From: Bradyrhizobium cosmicum
GTDB lineage: Bacteria; Pseudomonadota; Alphaproteobacteria; Rhizobiales; Xanthobacteraceae
Assembly (NCBI RefSeq): GCF_007290395.2
Contig: NZ_CP041656.2
Span: 5,456,001 to 5,520,000 of the forward strand
DNA: 64,000 nt
Direction: 5' to 3'
Position 1 is the first letter of the stretch. Each line of letters begins with the position of its first letter. A program made the translations under genes and the position numbers. This document shows, piece after piece, positions 27,296-37,216 of this stretch. The notes beneath the pieces are model-generated. The model searched no databases. It was not told the DNA's origin and saw only the letters and a program-made list of their open reading frames with translations.

Positions 27296-27318
27296 TCGCG
27301 AGCACCCTAAGTCGACGT

Positions 27319-28971
27319 CTATTCCGCCGGTGCGGCGTGCAGCTCCGGATGTGCGGCATAGTGCTCGGTGGCGCCGAGCTTGCTGGCCGCGAACAGGCCG
27401 GCCGCCATCGCGGCATAGGCGAGCGCCACCGCGGGCGTGACGCCGAAGCCGCCGCCGATGCCGACGGCTTCACCATGCATGAAGCCGAAATAGGTGAGCA
27501 CAGCGCCAACCAGGGCGAACGCCGAGGCCTTCTCAAAATCACGCTCGATGATGAACACTCCGATCGCGCCGAGGATGAGGCCGCCGAGGATGGAGCCACC
27601 GCCCATCACTTCAAGCCCGTGATAGAACACGCCCTGCTGCGGCAGCGCTGCGATCGCCGCGGCCTTGACCGCATCGGCCTTGTCGGCGGCAAGACCACCG
27701 ACCGAGGTCGCCGCCATCATGGTCGAGCCCAGCATCGTATCGATCTGGAGCTTGGCCCAGGCCGCCAGGTGCGGTGTCAGCGCGAGCACGATCGCTGGCG
27801 CGTGCTTGACCGGTGTGGTCTGGAAGGCCTGCGCGCCGATCAGCATGCCGATATAGAGCAGGATCGGCGAGATCGCGACGACGGGCACGAGTGCCAGCAG
27901 TACCGAGATGATGCCGAGCCACGCCAGCACCACGACCATGATGCCGGTCGCGGCCGAATAGCCGATGCGCCCCCCCATCGCCTTCCAGCCGGGATGCCCG
28001 ATATAGACGGCGTTGATGAACGGGTTGCCCATCAGGCAGCCGATCAGGCTGACGACGCCGTCGGCGGTCAGCACGCGCGTGGTCGGATATTCGTCGCCGG
28101 CCGCTTCCGCACTCTCGACATTGTCCATGGCCTCGACGAGGTCGTAGATGCCGAAGGGAATGGCGGTGACCAGGATGATGCCGAGGAATTCGAAACCGGA
28201 GAAAACGTAGCCCACCGCCGGGATCGGCACCGAGAAGCCGAAGTTTGCGAAAGCGTCTCCGACGCCCTTGACGCTCAAGCCGCCAAGACCGAGGCCGAAC
28301 AGGTTCGAGCCCCAGGCGATGACCATGCCGACCGCGATCGCGACAAGACCGGCGGGAATGCCGCGCCAATATTTCACGCCGCCGAACCAGCTCACCAGGA
28401 TGATGGCGAAGCAGACGAGGCCGATCTGCGGCGTCATGTACATTTCGAGTGCGGGCCGCATCGAGATGAAGGTGACGGAGACGCCTGCGAGCGTGCCGAG
28501 CAGCGCCGCGCGCGGCGTGATCCTGCGAATGAACGGCGCGATGAAGCCACCGATCATGAGGATGAAGCTCTGGAAGAACACCCAGACGAGGCCGGCCGAC
28601 CAGCCCTTCAGCGGATCACCGGTCTTGATCGTGATCGGCAGCATGATCACGAAGGTGACGATGAACATGTGCGGCACGCTGACGCCGGAGGGCAGCGCGC
28701 AAACGTCGGTGCGGCCGGTCTTCTGAGCGAGGCGATAGGCGAGATATGCGTAATAGAAGGTCGACAGGCACATCATCAGCCCGAGCGCGGGCAGGATGCG
28801 GCCGAACACGAGACTGTCCGGCATCTTCAGGACGAAGCGCAACAACCCGGTGAGCACCAGCATGTTGACGAGGATGTTGGTGCCGAAGCCGAAAAATGCG
28901 TTCCAGTCGCCCGATGTCCATAGTGCCGGCTTGAACTCAGACCTGCCGGCCGTCCCCGTCAATGTGCTCAT
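27319..28971 (-). CDS. NCS2/AzgA-like xanthine/uracil-type permease
   Basis: A 550-residue polytopic inner-membrane protein similar to nucleobase-cation symporters. The N-terminus WNAFFGFGTNILVNMLVLTGLL and the segment DVCALPSGVSVPHMF correspond to the first helices and the first-motif region of AzgA-like permeases; GIYDLVEAMDNVESAEAAGDEYPTTR matches the conserved acidic loop. The substrate is likely a purine, pyrimidine or related N-heterocycle. It follows the cysteine hydrolase by 10 bases and is probably co-transcribed with it. Confidence 0.85.
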   Translation of the reverse strand: MSTLTGTAGRSEFKPALWTSGDWNAFFGFGTNILVNMLVLTGLLRFVLKMPDSLVFGRILPALGLMMCLSTFYYAYLAYRLAQKTGRTDVCALPSGVSVPHMFIVTFVIMLPITIKTGDPLKGWSAGLVWVFFQSFILMIGGFIAPFIRRITPRAALLGTLAGVSVTFISMRPALEMYMTPQIGLVCFAIILVSWFGGVKYWRGIPAGLVAIAVGMVIAWGSNLFGLGLGGLSVKGVGDAFANFGFSVPIPAVGYVFSGFEFLGIILVTAIPFGIYDLVEAMDNVESAEAAGDEYPTTRVLTADGVVSLIGCLMGNPFINAVYIGHPGWKAMGGRIGYSAATGIMVVVLAWLGIISVLLALVPVVAISPILLYIGMLIGAQAFQTTPVKHAPAIVLALTPHLAAWAKLQIDTMLGSTMMAATSVGGLAADKADAVKAAAIAALPQQGVFYHGLEVMGGGSILGGLILGAIGVFIIERDFEKASAFALVGAVLTYFGFMHGEAVGIGGGFGVTPAVALAYAAMAAGLFAASKLGATEHYAAHPELHAAPAE

Positions 28972-28981
28972 GATATTTCCC

Positions 28982-29680
28982 CTATGTGGTCGAAACCTTC
29001 ATTGCCTCCAAAACCGCGGCTGAGCTTGCGACCCAGCCGAAGATGCCGCCCTGGGCCTTGATCATCTTCAGGCCCATCTCGTGAAACTCGGGGAAGTAGG
29101 ATGCGCAGCCGTCCGAAATGACGACGCAGCGATAGCCGCGGTCATTGGCCTCGCGCACGGTGGTGTTGACGCAGACTTCTGTGGTCACGCCACACACCAG
29201 AAGATTCTCGATGCCGTATTTCTCCAGTACGTCCGTGAGCTCGGTAGCGTAGAACGCACCCTTGCCGGGCTTGTCGATCACGACCTCGCTGTCGAGCGGA
29301 TAGAGCTCGGGGATGATGTCGTGACCGGCTTCGCCGCGAATGAGAATACGCCCCATCGGGCCGGGATCGCCGATGCGAAGGCTCGGCGCGCCGCGCTCGA
29401 CTTTCGCCGGCGGCGCATCCGAGAGATCCGGCAGATGTCCTTCGCGGGTGTGGACCACCAGCATGCCGGTGTCGCGCGCCGCTTGCAGTACGGCACCGAT
29501 CGGCTTCACGGCGCGCGCAAGCTGGCTGACGTCATTGCCGAGGGTCTCGCCGAACCCGCCGGGCTCCATGAAATCGCGCTGCATATCGATAATGAGAAGC
29601 GCGGTACTCGCCCAATCGAGCTTGATCGGATCGGGCTCGGCGCTGATGACGCCCAGTGTCGGCTTGGTTGAGTTCAACAT
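28982..29680 (-). CDS. Isochorismatase-like cysteine hydrolase (ureido-compound/biuret type)
   Basis: A 232-residue alpha/beta hydrolase of the isochorismatase superfamily. The catalytic set is visible: Asp32 in IIDMQRDF, Lys in DKPGKGAF (137 or 140) and the nucleophile Cys170 in [11 protein letters not shown]. The cis-peptide segment VCGVTTEVC is typical of amidohydrolytic members such as biuret and ureidoacrylate hydrolases rather than true isochorismatases. With the adjacent nucleobase-type permease it suggests uptake and breakdown of a purine, pyrimidine or triazine fragment. Confidence 0.85.
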   Translation of the reverse strand: MLNSTKPTLGVISAEPDPIKLDWASTALLIIDMQRDFMEPGGFGETLGNDVSQLARAVKPIGAVLQAARDTGMLVVHTREGHLPDLSDAPPAKVERGAPSLRIGDPGPMGRILIRGEAGHDIIPELYPLDSEVVIDKPGKGAFYATELTDVLEKYGIENLLVCGVTTEVCVNTTVREANDRGYRCVVISDGCASYFPEFHEMGLKMIKAQGGIFGWVASSAAVLEAMKVSTT

Positions 29681-29889
29681 GACTCAAGGCCCCCGCGAGA
29701 ACTCTCTTGCCAGGAGTTCTGCAAACGCCGTGCCATTGTGTACAATAGCTTTGGAGCATGCGGTGCGATGGATTTCGTTGCTTACTCAGAAACTTACGCC
29801 CGCAACCGGTCGCTGCTTATTCCCTGTGCGACGGCTTTGCGACGTGCATTTGCTCAAAGGATGAGCGGCGAAGCGGCGTGTCGCTCGCC

Positions 29890-29993
29890 GTCATTCCGGG
29901 GCGAGGCGCAAGCGTCGAGCCCGGAATCCATTTCACGTCATCGTTTGTGGCCCGATGGATTCCGCGCTCGCGCGACGCGCGCCCCGGAATGAC
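29890..29993. repeat. 104-bp dispersed palindrome
   Basis: The ends GTCATTCCGGGGCG and the inverted GCCCCGGAATGAC are followed inwards by a second inverted pair around GGAATCCAT / ATGGATTCC. No coding capacity. The remaining bases of 29681-30249 contain no gene I can support; this is a divergent intergenic region between the cysteine hydrolase and the oxidoreductase gene. Confidence 0.75.
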
Positions 29994-30249
29994 GAGGAGA
30001 AGGCTTGGCGACGCCTTGCGCCCCCGCCGATACTCTCCCTCATACGGCGCGTGCGAATCCCTCAGCGTCGCCTTGTCGAATACGAGCGTCCTCCACAAGC
30101 AGCCATGACCAGCAGGAGCGACACGGATGCGGCTAGCCGTATTGACTTCGCCGGCCCATGCTCTTGACTGTCACAATTAGCGTCGCGCAGCCGCAATCCC
30201 TCCCGCAGCGCAAAATTCCACGCTGGACATCGAGACGAGGACTTCTGAA

Positions 30250-33200
30250 ATGACGCTGATGCAGGTCGAGCTGGATGACAAATACAGGCTCGAATCGAAG
30301 CGGATCTTCCTGTCCGGCACCCAGGCCCTGGTTCGATTGCCCATGCTGCAGCGCGAACGCGACCGGCTCCAGGGGCTCAACACCGGCGGCTTCATCTCCG
30401 GCTATCGCGGTTCCCCGCTCGGCATGTACGACCACGCGTTGTGGCGCGCGAAGTCGCACCTCCAGCAGCACGACATCGCCTTCGTCCCCGGCCTGAACGA
30501 GGACCTCGCGGCAACCGCGGTCTGGGGCAGCCAGCAGGTCGGCCTGTTTCCCGGCGCCAAGGTCGATGGCGTGTTCGGCATCTGGTACGGCAAGGGTCCC
30601 GGCGTCGACCGCTCGGTCGACGCGCTCAAGCACGCCAATGCGGCCGGCACATCGCTCAATGGCGGCGTGCTCGCGCTCGCGGGCGACGACCATGGCTGCC
30701 AGTCCTCGACACTGGCGCATCAGAGCGAGCAGGTGTTCGCGGCGGCGCTGATCCCCGTGATCAATCCGGCGACGCTGCAGGATTATCTCGACCTCGGCCT
30801 CTATGGTTTCGCGCTGTCGCGCTTCTCCGGCTGCTGGGTCGGCTTCAAGGCGATCAGCGAGACCGTCGAGAGCTCGGCGTCGATCTACAGCGACCCCGAG
30901 CGCATTCAGATCAAGCTGCCCGATGATTTCGAGATGCCGCCCGGCGGCCTCAACATCCGCTGGCCCGATCCGCCGCTGGACGCCGAGCGGCGCCTGTTCG
31001 GCCCGAAGATGGCCGCGGTCCAGGCTTTCGCCCGTGCCAACCAGCTCGACCGCATCGTGCTCGATTCCAAGCCGGCTCGGCTCGGCATCGTCGCGACCGG
31101 CAAGGCCTATCTCGATTTGCGCCAGGCGCTGGCCGACTTAGGCATTACCGACAAGGACGCGCAGGACCTCGGCCTTCGCATCTACAAGGTCGCGATGACC
31201 TGGCCGCTGGAAGAGAGCGGCGCGAAGCGCTTCGCGGAAGGTCTGCAGGACGTGCTCGTGGTCGAGGAGAAGCGCGGCTTTATCGAAGACCAGCTGATGC
31301 GCATCCTCTACAACATCGATGCGTCGAGGCGCCCGACCGTCACCGGCAAGCGCGACGAGAGCGGCGCGCCGCTGCTGCCGAGCGAAGGCGAACTGACGCC
31401 GACCATCGTTGCAGGCGCGCTGGTGGCGCGGCTTCGCAAGCTCGGCCATCACAGCCCGGTGCTGGAGCAGCGTCTCGCCCGGCTCGAGGCGTTCGACCAC
31501 CCCATCGCCGCCGCCACGCAGATCAAGCTCGCGCGCACGCCGTTCTTCTGCTCGGGCTGCCCTCACAACTCTTCGACGAAAGTGCCCGAAGGCAGCCGCG
31601 CCATGGCCGGCATCGGCTGCCACGGCATGGCCCTGAGCATGCCGACCCGCCGAACCGATCTGATCTCGCATATGGGCGCCGAGGGCGTGAACTGGATCGG
31701 CCAGTCGCCCTTCACCACCGAGCAGCACATCTTCCAGAATCTCGGCGATGGCACCTACACGCATTCCGGGCTGCTCGCACTGCGCGCGGCCTCCGCTGCC
31801 GGCATCAACATCACCTACAAGATCCTCTACAACGACGCCGTGGCGATGACCGGCGGCCAGCCGGCCGAGGGCGCCTTCAACGTCGCGCAGATCGCGCACC
31901 AGGTCTGGGCCGAGGGCGTCAAGCGGCTCGCGATCGTCTCCGACGATCCGGGCAAGTACCCGGAAGGCAATTACTTCCCGCAGGGCGCGACCATCCATCA
32001 CCGCCGCGAACTCGACGCCGTCCAGCGCGAGCTGCGCGACATCAAGGGTCTCACCGTCGTCATCTACGACCAGACCTGCGCCGCGGAAAAGCGCCGCCGC
32101 CGCAAGCGCGGGCTCTATCCCGATCCCGCCAAGCGCGCCTTCATCAACGAGCTCGTCTGCGAAGGCTGCGGTGATTGCTCGCAGGCCTCCAACTGCGTCT
32201 CGGTGCAGCCGCTGGAAACCGAGTTCGGCCGCAAGCGCCAGATCGACCAGTCGAACTGCAACAAGGACTTCTCCTGCGTCGAAGGCTTCTGCCCGAGCTT
32301 TGTCACCGTGCATGGCGGCACGCTGAAGCGCATCAAGACCTCGTCAGTCGATTCAGGCCAGCTGTTCGCCGACCTGCCACTGCCGCCGGCGCGCGAGCTG
32401 GACGGTCCCTACAACATCCTCGTCACCGGCATCGGCGGCACCGGCGTCATCACCATCGGCGCCCTGCTCGGCATGGCTGCCCATGTCGACGGCCGCGGCT
32501 GCTCGGCGCTGGACTTCACCGGCCTGTCGCAGAAGAACGGCGCGGTGATGAGCCATGTGCGCATCGCCCCGAGGCCTGAGGACATCTCCGCCGTACGCAT
32601 CACCACGGGCGGTGCCGACGTCATTCTTGGCTGCGACATGATCGTCTCGGCAGGTCCCAGCGCGCTCAGCCGCGCCGAACGCGGCGTCACCAAGGCTTAC
32701 ATCAACGCCGACCTGCAGCCGACCGCGAGCTTCGTGCAAAACCCCGATCTCGATTTCGAGATGGGCACGATGCAGACCGTGCTGCGCGACGCGATCGGCG
32801 AGAAGAACCTGGACATCATCGACGCGACAGGCATTGCCGCCGCTCTGATGGGCGACAGCATCGCAACCAATCCCTTCATGCTCGGCTTCGCCTTCCAGAA
32901 GGGCGCGATTCCGCTGTCGCTGGAGGCCCTGCTCCGCGCCATCGAGATCAACGGCGCCGCGATCGAGATGAACAAGCTCGCCTTCACCTGGGGGCGCCTG
33001 GCAGCCCACGACATGTCGCGGGTGCGCAGCGTGGTTCAGTTCAAGAGCCGGGCGAGCGCGCCGACGAAGTCCCTCGACGACATCATCGCCACCCGCGCGG
33101 AGTTCCTGACCGGCTATCAGGACAAAGCATATGCAGATCGCTACCGCGCGGCTGTCGCCAAGGTGCGCAAAGCGGAGAGCGCCGCTTCGCCCGCGTCCAC

Positions 33201-33726
33201 GGAGCTGACCGAAGCTGTCGCAAAGAACCTTTTCAAGCTGATGTCCTACAAGGACGAGTACGAGGTCGCGCGGCTCTATACCGACGGCAGCTTTGCCAGG
33301 AAAGTATCGGAGAAGTTCGACGGCGATTTCTCGCTGAAATTCCATCTCGCACCGCCGATCTTCGCGCAGCGCGACAAGACGACCGGACATCTCCAGAAGA
33401 AGGAATTCGGCGGCTGGATGATCCACATCTTCCGCTTGCTGGCAAAGCTGAAATTCCTGCGCGGCGGTGCGCTCGACTTGTTCGGCCGCACCGAGGAGCG
33501 CAGGACCGAGCGGAGGCTGGTCGAGGATTATCTCGGCATGATCGACCAGCGGATGGCTGGGCTGAAGGCTGAGCAGATCCCGCTGCTGACACGGCTCGCC
33601 CGCGTGCCGCAGACCATCCGCGGCTTCGGCCATGTCAAGGAAGCCAACATCAAGCTGGCAGCAGCCGAGAAAGCGCGGCTGGAGGCGGAGCTGGAGAACA
33701 GCCGGTTTGCTGCCGCGGCGGAGTAG
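30250..33726 (+). CDS. Indolepyruvate ferredoxin oxidoreductase family protein (fused)
   Basis: A 1158-residue cytosolic 2-oxoacid:ferredoxin oxidoreductase in which the thiamine-diphosphate part and the gamma-type part are one chain. The N-terminal half has the pyrimidine-binding domain (GFISGYRGSPLGMYD at about 41-55) and the TPP region with GIGCHGMALSM near 455. A cysteine-rich iron-sulfur segment (VCEGCGDCSQASNC) lies near 636-649, followed by the gamma domain starting at GIGGTGVITIGALLG near 724. It should oxidise aryl or branched-chain 2-oxoacids to acyl-CoA. The ATG follows GAGGA. It stands alone with no ferredoxin gene beside it. Confidence 0.93.
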   Translation: MTLMQVELDDKYRLESKRIFLSGTQALVRLPMLQRERDRLQGLNTGGFISGYRGSPLGMYDHALWRAKSHLQQHDIAFVPGLNEDLAATAVWGSQQVGLFPGAKVDGVFGIWYGKGPGVDRSVDALKHANAAGTSLNGGVLALAGDDHGCQSSTLAHQSEQVFAAALIPVINPATLQDYLDLGLYGFALSRFSGCWVGFKAISETVESSASIYSDPERIQIKLPDDFEMPPGGLNIRWPDPPLDAERRLFGPKMAAVQAFARANQLDRIVLDSKPARLGIVATGKAYLDLRQALADLGITDKDAQDLGLRIYKVAMTWPLEESGAKRFAEGLQDVLVVEEKRGFIEDQLMRILYNIDASRRPTVTGKRDESGAPLLPSEGELTPTIVAGALVARLRKLGHHSPVLEQRLARLEAFDHPIAAATQIKLARTPFFCSGCPHNSSTKVPEGSRAMAGIGCHGMALSMPTRRTDLISHMGAEGVNWIGQSPFTTEQHIFQNLGDGTYTHSGLLALRAASAAGINITYKILYNDAVAMTGGQPAEGAFNVAQIAHQVWAEGVKRLAIVSDDPGKYPEGNYFPQGATIHHRRELDAVQRELRDIKGLTVVIYDQTCAAEKRRRRKRGLYPDPAKRAFINELVCEGCGDCSQASNCVSVQPLETEFGRKRQIDQSNCNKDFSCVEGFCPSFVTVHGGTLKRIKTSSVDSGQLFADLPLPPARELDGPYNILVTGIGGTGVITIGALLGMAAHVDGRGCSALDFTGLSQKNGAVMSHVRIAPRPEDISAVRITTGGADVILGCDMIVSAGPSALSRAERGVTKAYINADLQPTASFVQNPDLDFEMGTMQTVLRDAIGEKNLDIIDATGIAAALMGDSIATNPFMLGFAFQKGAIPLSLEALLRAIEINGAAIEMNKLAFTWGRLAAHDMSRVRSVVQFKSRASAPTKSLDDIIATRAEFLTGYQDKAYADRYRAAVAKVRKAESAASPASTELTEAVAKNLFKLMSYKDEYEVARLYTDGSFARKVSEKFDGDFSLKFHLAPPIFAQRDKTTGHLQKKEFGGWMIHIFRLLAKLKFLRGGALDLFGRTEERRTERRLVEDYLGMIDQRMAGLKAEQIPLLTRLARVPQTIRGFGHVKEANIKLAAAEKARLEAELENSRFAAAAE

Positions 33727-33750
33727 CGATTGGAGCGCACACTCTCTCCC

Positions 33751-33835
33751 GTCATTGCGAGGAGCCCTTGCGACGAAGCAATCCAGCGTCTTTCGGCAGA
33801 GACAGTCTGGATTGCTTCGCTGCGCTCGCAATGAC
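33751..33835. repeat. 85-bp dispersed palindrome of the GTCATTGCGAG family
   Basis: GTCATTGCGAG at the left pairs with CTCGCAATGAC at the right, with a second inner pair CGAAGCAATCCAG / CTGGATTGCTTCG. It lies in the 132-base space between two convergent genes and may serve as a 3' structure for either. This motif type is familiar from Bradyrhizobium intergenic DNA. Confidence 0.75.
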
Positions 33836-33858
33836 GGAGATTGGAGATACGGCGGAGG

Positions 33859-35589
33859 CTACAACTCGACGGTCGCCTTCGCGGCGCTCGCCGCAACCAC
33901 CGCCCCCTCCGCCAGATGCCGCCCCGCGATATACCCGAACGTCAGCGCCGGCCCGAGCGTGATTCCCGGCGCCGGATAATTCCCGTTCATGATCGAGCCC
34001 ATGTCGTTGCCGCAAGCGTACAGGCCGGCGATCGGCGAACCGTCCTCGCGCAGCACGCGCGCCTGGGCGTCGACCTTCATGCCGATGGCCGTGCCAAGGT
34101 CGGCCGGATAGATGCGCATCGCAAAGAGCGGCGCACGCGCGATCGGCGCGACACAGGGGTTGGGCTTGTGGCTGATATCGCCGAGATGGCGCTGATAGAT
34201 GGTGCTGCCACGGCCGAATTCGGGATCACGGCCCTCCTTCGCGTCGTCGTTGTAGGTCGCGATCGTCGCGGCAAGCACGGCGGGATTGATGCCGATCTGC
34301 GCCGCGAGCTGTGCGATATCCGGAGCCTCGATCAGTTCGCCGCTTGCCACATAACGCCGAATCCCGCGCGTGAACGGCTTGATGCGGCCGAGGCCGTAGC
34401 TCCACAGAAATTGGCGGTCGCAGACCAGATAGAACGGACGGTCCGGCTCGCCCTTGCCGTCACGCAGCATGGCAAGCACGAACTCGTGGTGGGACAGCGC
34501 CTCGTTGACGAAGCGCCGGCCCGCGGCATTGACGGCGATCACGCCGGGCTTGGCGCGGTCCGTCACCGTGTGCGGGAAGACACCGCGACTGCCGTCGGCG
34601 CGGCGGAACAGCGAGGCCGGCACCCAATAGGCCGGACTCGTCGCATCCGTATTGAGCGCAGCACCGACCGTTGCCGCAAGCCGAAGTCCGTCGCCTGTGC
34701 CGGATGTGCTGGTCGCCGAGACGAGACCGGCTGCCGCGGGGAAAAAGCGTTTGCGCAAAGCTGCATCGTGCGAAAAGCCGCCGGTCGCGACCACGACGCC
34801 GCGGCGCGCGACAATCAGGCGATCGCGGGAGCCATGGCGGATCGCCACGCCAGCGACGCGATCGCCCTGCATCGACAGATCCTCGACGTCGGCGCTGAAC
34901 AGGATCTCGACATGCCGCGCCAATAGCGACGCATAGAGCCGCGCCACAAGCGCATTGCCGAGATGCAACGTAGCCCCGCGCGGACTGCGGAGCCGTTGCA
35001 GCGCGTATTCAGAGACCAGACGCGCCGCGCGCAGGGTCGAACGCACCGACTTTCCGATCCGGCGAAGATGCGGGATATCGAGACGGTTGACCATCATGCC
35101 GCCGAACAGCATGAACTCCGGCAGCGGAGCGCGCAGCCGGACGAAATGCGCGCCGAGCCGGGTGCCGTCGAACGCGACCGGTTCCAGCACGCGCCCGCCT
35201 GATGTCGCGCCGAGCCGCTCCGGATAATAGTCCGGATAGGCCTTGACCGGCTGAAGGCGGACCTCCGTGTTGGCTTCGAGATAGGCGACCGCCTCCGGCC
35301 CGCGCGCAAGGAAGGCAGCGCGCAAGCCGGCATTGGCGGGCTCCGGCACGGTACGCGCGAGGTACTGGACGGCATCCGTGACGCTGTCCGAAAGTCCCGC
35401 CTCTTTCATCTTCGGATTGGCGGGGATCCAGACCATGCCGTCCGACCAGGCGGTGGTCCCGCCGACGAAGGCGGTCTTCTCGATCACCAGCACGCGCAGC
35501 CCTTCGGCGGCAGCCACCGACGCCGCCGTCATGCCACCGGCACCCGCACCGATGACAATGACGTCGTAGGTCTCGTGCGCCGGCATCAT
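33859..35589 (-). CDS. FAD-dependent oxidoreductase, 3-ketosteroid-dehydrogenase-like
   Basis: A 576-residue flavoprotein of the fumarate-reductase/KstD superfamily. The FAD loop VIGAGAGGMTAA is at the N-terminus, the EKTAFVGGTTAWSDG block follows, and the C-terminal cofactor motif is YACGNDMGSIMNGNYPAPGI. Family members remove hydrogens next to a ketone in steroids or similar rings; the true substrate is not deducible. The ATG at 35589 (or the next codon) is preferred to a TTG at 35610. It is the last gene of a same-strand group with an HtrA-like protease and a GMC dehydrogenase. Confidence 0.85.
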   Translation of the reverse strand: MMPAHETYDVIVIGAGAGGMTAASVAAAEGLRVLVIEKTAFVGGTTAWSDGMVWIPANPKMKEAGLSDSVTDAVQYLARTVPEPANAGLRAAFLARGPEAVAYLEANTEVRLQPVKAYPDYYPERLGATSGGRVLEPVAFDGTRLGAHFVRLRAPLPEFMLFGGMMVNRLDIPHLRRIGKSVRSTLRAARLVSEYALQRLRSPRGATLHLGNALVARLYASLLARHVEILFSADVEDLSMQGDRVAGVAIRHGSRDRLIVARRGVVVATGGFSHDAALRKRFFPAAAGLVSATSTSGTGDGLRLAATVGAALNTDATSPAYWVPASLFRRADGSRGVFPHTVTDRAKPGVIAVNAAGRRFVNEALSHHEFVLAMLRDGKGEPDRPFYLVCDRQFLWSYGLGRIKPFTRGIRRYVASGELIEAPDIAQLAAQIGINPAVLAATIATYNDDAKEGRDPEFGRGSTIYQRHLGDISHKPNPCVAPIARAPLFAMRIYPADLGTAIGMKVDAQARVLREDGSPIAGLYACGNDMGSIMNGNYPAPGITLGPALTFGYIAGRHLAEGAVVAASAAKATVEL

Positions 35590-35648
35590 GTGGTGGGTTT
35601 CCCGGGACAAGGCATGACACCGTCATACCTCGCCCCGCCTGCCCAGCG

Positions 35649-36668
35649 CTAGCGGGCCGGCTTGCGCTCGATCGGATCGATGTCGATCGCCCGCAGACGG
35701 CCGAGCCGCAGCACGTCCATGGCGAGCCGCCGGCCGATCCGGTCACGGTCGAGCACGCGGATCAGATCGTCGACTCCGTTGATCGCGACGCCGTCGAGCC
35801 TGATCACGACGTCGCCGGGCAACAAGCCCGCCTTCGCCGCCGGCCCGTCCGGCTCGATCTGCGCCAGCAGCGCGCCCATCTTGTTGTCGACCCCGGCCAG
35901 CACCGCATGTCGGCGGGGAATCGGCGCAGTCTGTCCGGCGACCCCGATATAGGCACGGCGCACATGGCCATGGCGGATGATCTCCGACAGCACGAATTGC
36001 GCGGTGTTGCTGGCAACCGCGAAGCAGATGCCCTGCGCGCCATTGATGATCGCGGTGTTGATGCCGATCACCTCGGCATTCGACGACACCAGCGGGCCGC
36101 CGGAATTGCCGGGATTGAGCGCGGCATCGGTCTGGATCACGTCCTCGATGGCGCGCCCGCTCACCGAGCGGATCGAACGTCCGAGCGCCGAGACCACGCC
36201 GGCGGTCACGGTCGATTCAAAGCCGAGCGGATTGCCGATCGCAATCACGAGCTGGCCGCGCTTCAGGCTTTGGGAGTTGCCGAGCGCGGCATAAGGCAAG
36301 TCGCGCACCCCATTGGCACGTAGCAGCGCCAGATCCGTATCGGGATCGACGCCGAGCACCCGGGCATCGCCGACATTCCCTTCGACGTCGCGCAGCCGGA
36401 TCTCCCTGGAGGCGCCGACCACGTGGCTGTTGGTGAGCACGAGCCCGTCCGGCGAGATCACGATGCCGGAGCCGAGCCCGCCGCGCTCGCGTCCGTTCGG
36501 AACCTTCGGTCCGGTCTCGACGCGCACCACCGCAGGGCCGACACGGTCGGTGACGTCGATCACGGCATTGGAATAGGCGTCCAGCAGAGCCCGGTCATTG
36601 TCCGGGGCAGCCGCCGCCGCCCGCGATGACGAGGCGTCATCGACGATGTCTGAGGTGAAATCCAGCAT
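35649..36668 (-). CDS. HtrA/DegP-like S1C serine protease without signal peptide
   Basis: A 339-residue trypsin-like protease with one PDZ domain. The catalytic triad is intact: His82 (TNSHVVG), Asp112 (DTDLALL) and Ser189 (NPGNSGGPL). The PDZ region spans about 240-330 with AKAGLLPGDVVIRLDG. Unlike periplasmic DegP/DegQ there is no N-terminal hydrophobic segment, so it is predicted to stay in the cytosol or to leave by another route. It sits between a GMC dehydrogenase pair and a flavoprotein; a joint role is not evident. Confidence 0.88.
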   Translation of the reverse strand: MLDFTSDIVDDASSSRAAAAAPDNDRALLDAYSNAVIDVTDRVGPAVVRVETGPKVPNGRERGGLGSGIVISPDGLVLTNSHVVGASREIRLRDVEGNVGDARVLGVDPDTDLALLRANGVRDLPYAALGNSQSLKRGQLVIAIGNPLGFESTVTAGVVSALGRSIRSVSGRAIEDVIQTDAALNPGNSGGPLVSSNAEVIGINTAIINGAQGICFAVASNTAQFVLSEIIRHGHVRRAYIGVAGQTAPIPRRHAVLAGVDNKMGALLAQIEPDGPAAKAGLLPGDVVIRLDGVAINGVDDLIRVLDRDRIGRRLAMDVLRLGRLRAIDIDPIERKPAR

Positions 36669-36759
36669 GATAGCAGTCCTTGAGGCTCACACAGATGGTG
36701 GCCTGCTCCTGCTGGCGCAAGTGGCCCGCCCGGGGCGCGAGACTGGGCTACCCAGGTGG

Positions 36760-37209
36760 CTAGGGCGCCCGCCGCAGCGTGCCCGCCTTCGCCTTGACCG
36801 GGTCGAGCAGCGACCAGTCGCCATCCGGGAGCACATAGCCCTTCGGGAACGGTGCACGCAGCTCGAGCCCGAGCGAGCGCAGCACGCGGTCGTCGCGGTA
36901 GTAGCATTGCAGGACGACGCGGACGAGCGTTGCAGCCGCCGCGCCGCCGTTGTTGCGAAACTCCTGCGCCACCGCATCGCGCCTGGCGGCATCGAGCTCG
37001 GCGAGCGGCTGACCTGCCAGCCGCGCCAGATGATCCAGCGCGGCGACGACCAATTTGGCGTCGCGGCCGAGCGTCGCCAGCATGTCGGCCTGGATGGCGG
37101 GATCGTCGGCGCCCGGCACCTTGTACTCGTCGCTGGCGGGAACGATCATCGCGGCGATAGTGCGGAGGTCGTCGCGTTGGGCGCGCGTGAGTTGATAGCT
37201 TTCGGACAT
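36760..37209 (-). CDS. Small partner of the GMC dehydrogenase (gluconate 2-dehydrogenase subunit 3-like)
   Basis: A 149-residue mostly helical protein. Its position 7 bases after the GMC oxidoreductase and the starting helix LTRAQRDDLRTIAAMIVPASDEY fit the gluconate 2-dehydrogenase subunit 3 family, which assists or escorts the large subunit. Members usually carry a Tat leader; this one does not. No cytochrome subunit is found beside it. The assignment rests more on context than on motifs. Confidence 0.65.
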   Translation of the reverse strand: MSESYQLTRAQRDDLRTIAAMIVPASDEYKVPGADDPAIQADMLATLGRDAKLVVAALDHLARLAGQPLAELDAARRDAVAQEFRNNGGAAAATLVRVVLQCYYRDDRVLRSLGLELRAPFPKGYVLPDGDWSLLDPVKAKAGTLRRAP

Positions 37210-37216
37210 GACGGCC

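Noticed and set aside
29738..30108. Open frames in the intergenic region before the oxidoreductase
   Set aside because: They run through a dispersed palindrome, have no ribosome site and no protein-like features.
32353..33831. 492-codon minus-strand open frame
   Set aside because: Antisense to the fused indolepyruvate oxidoreductase and running into a repeat; no domain.
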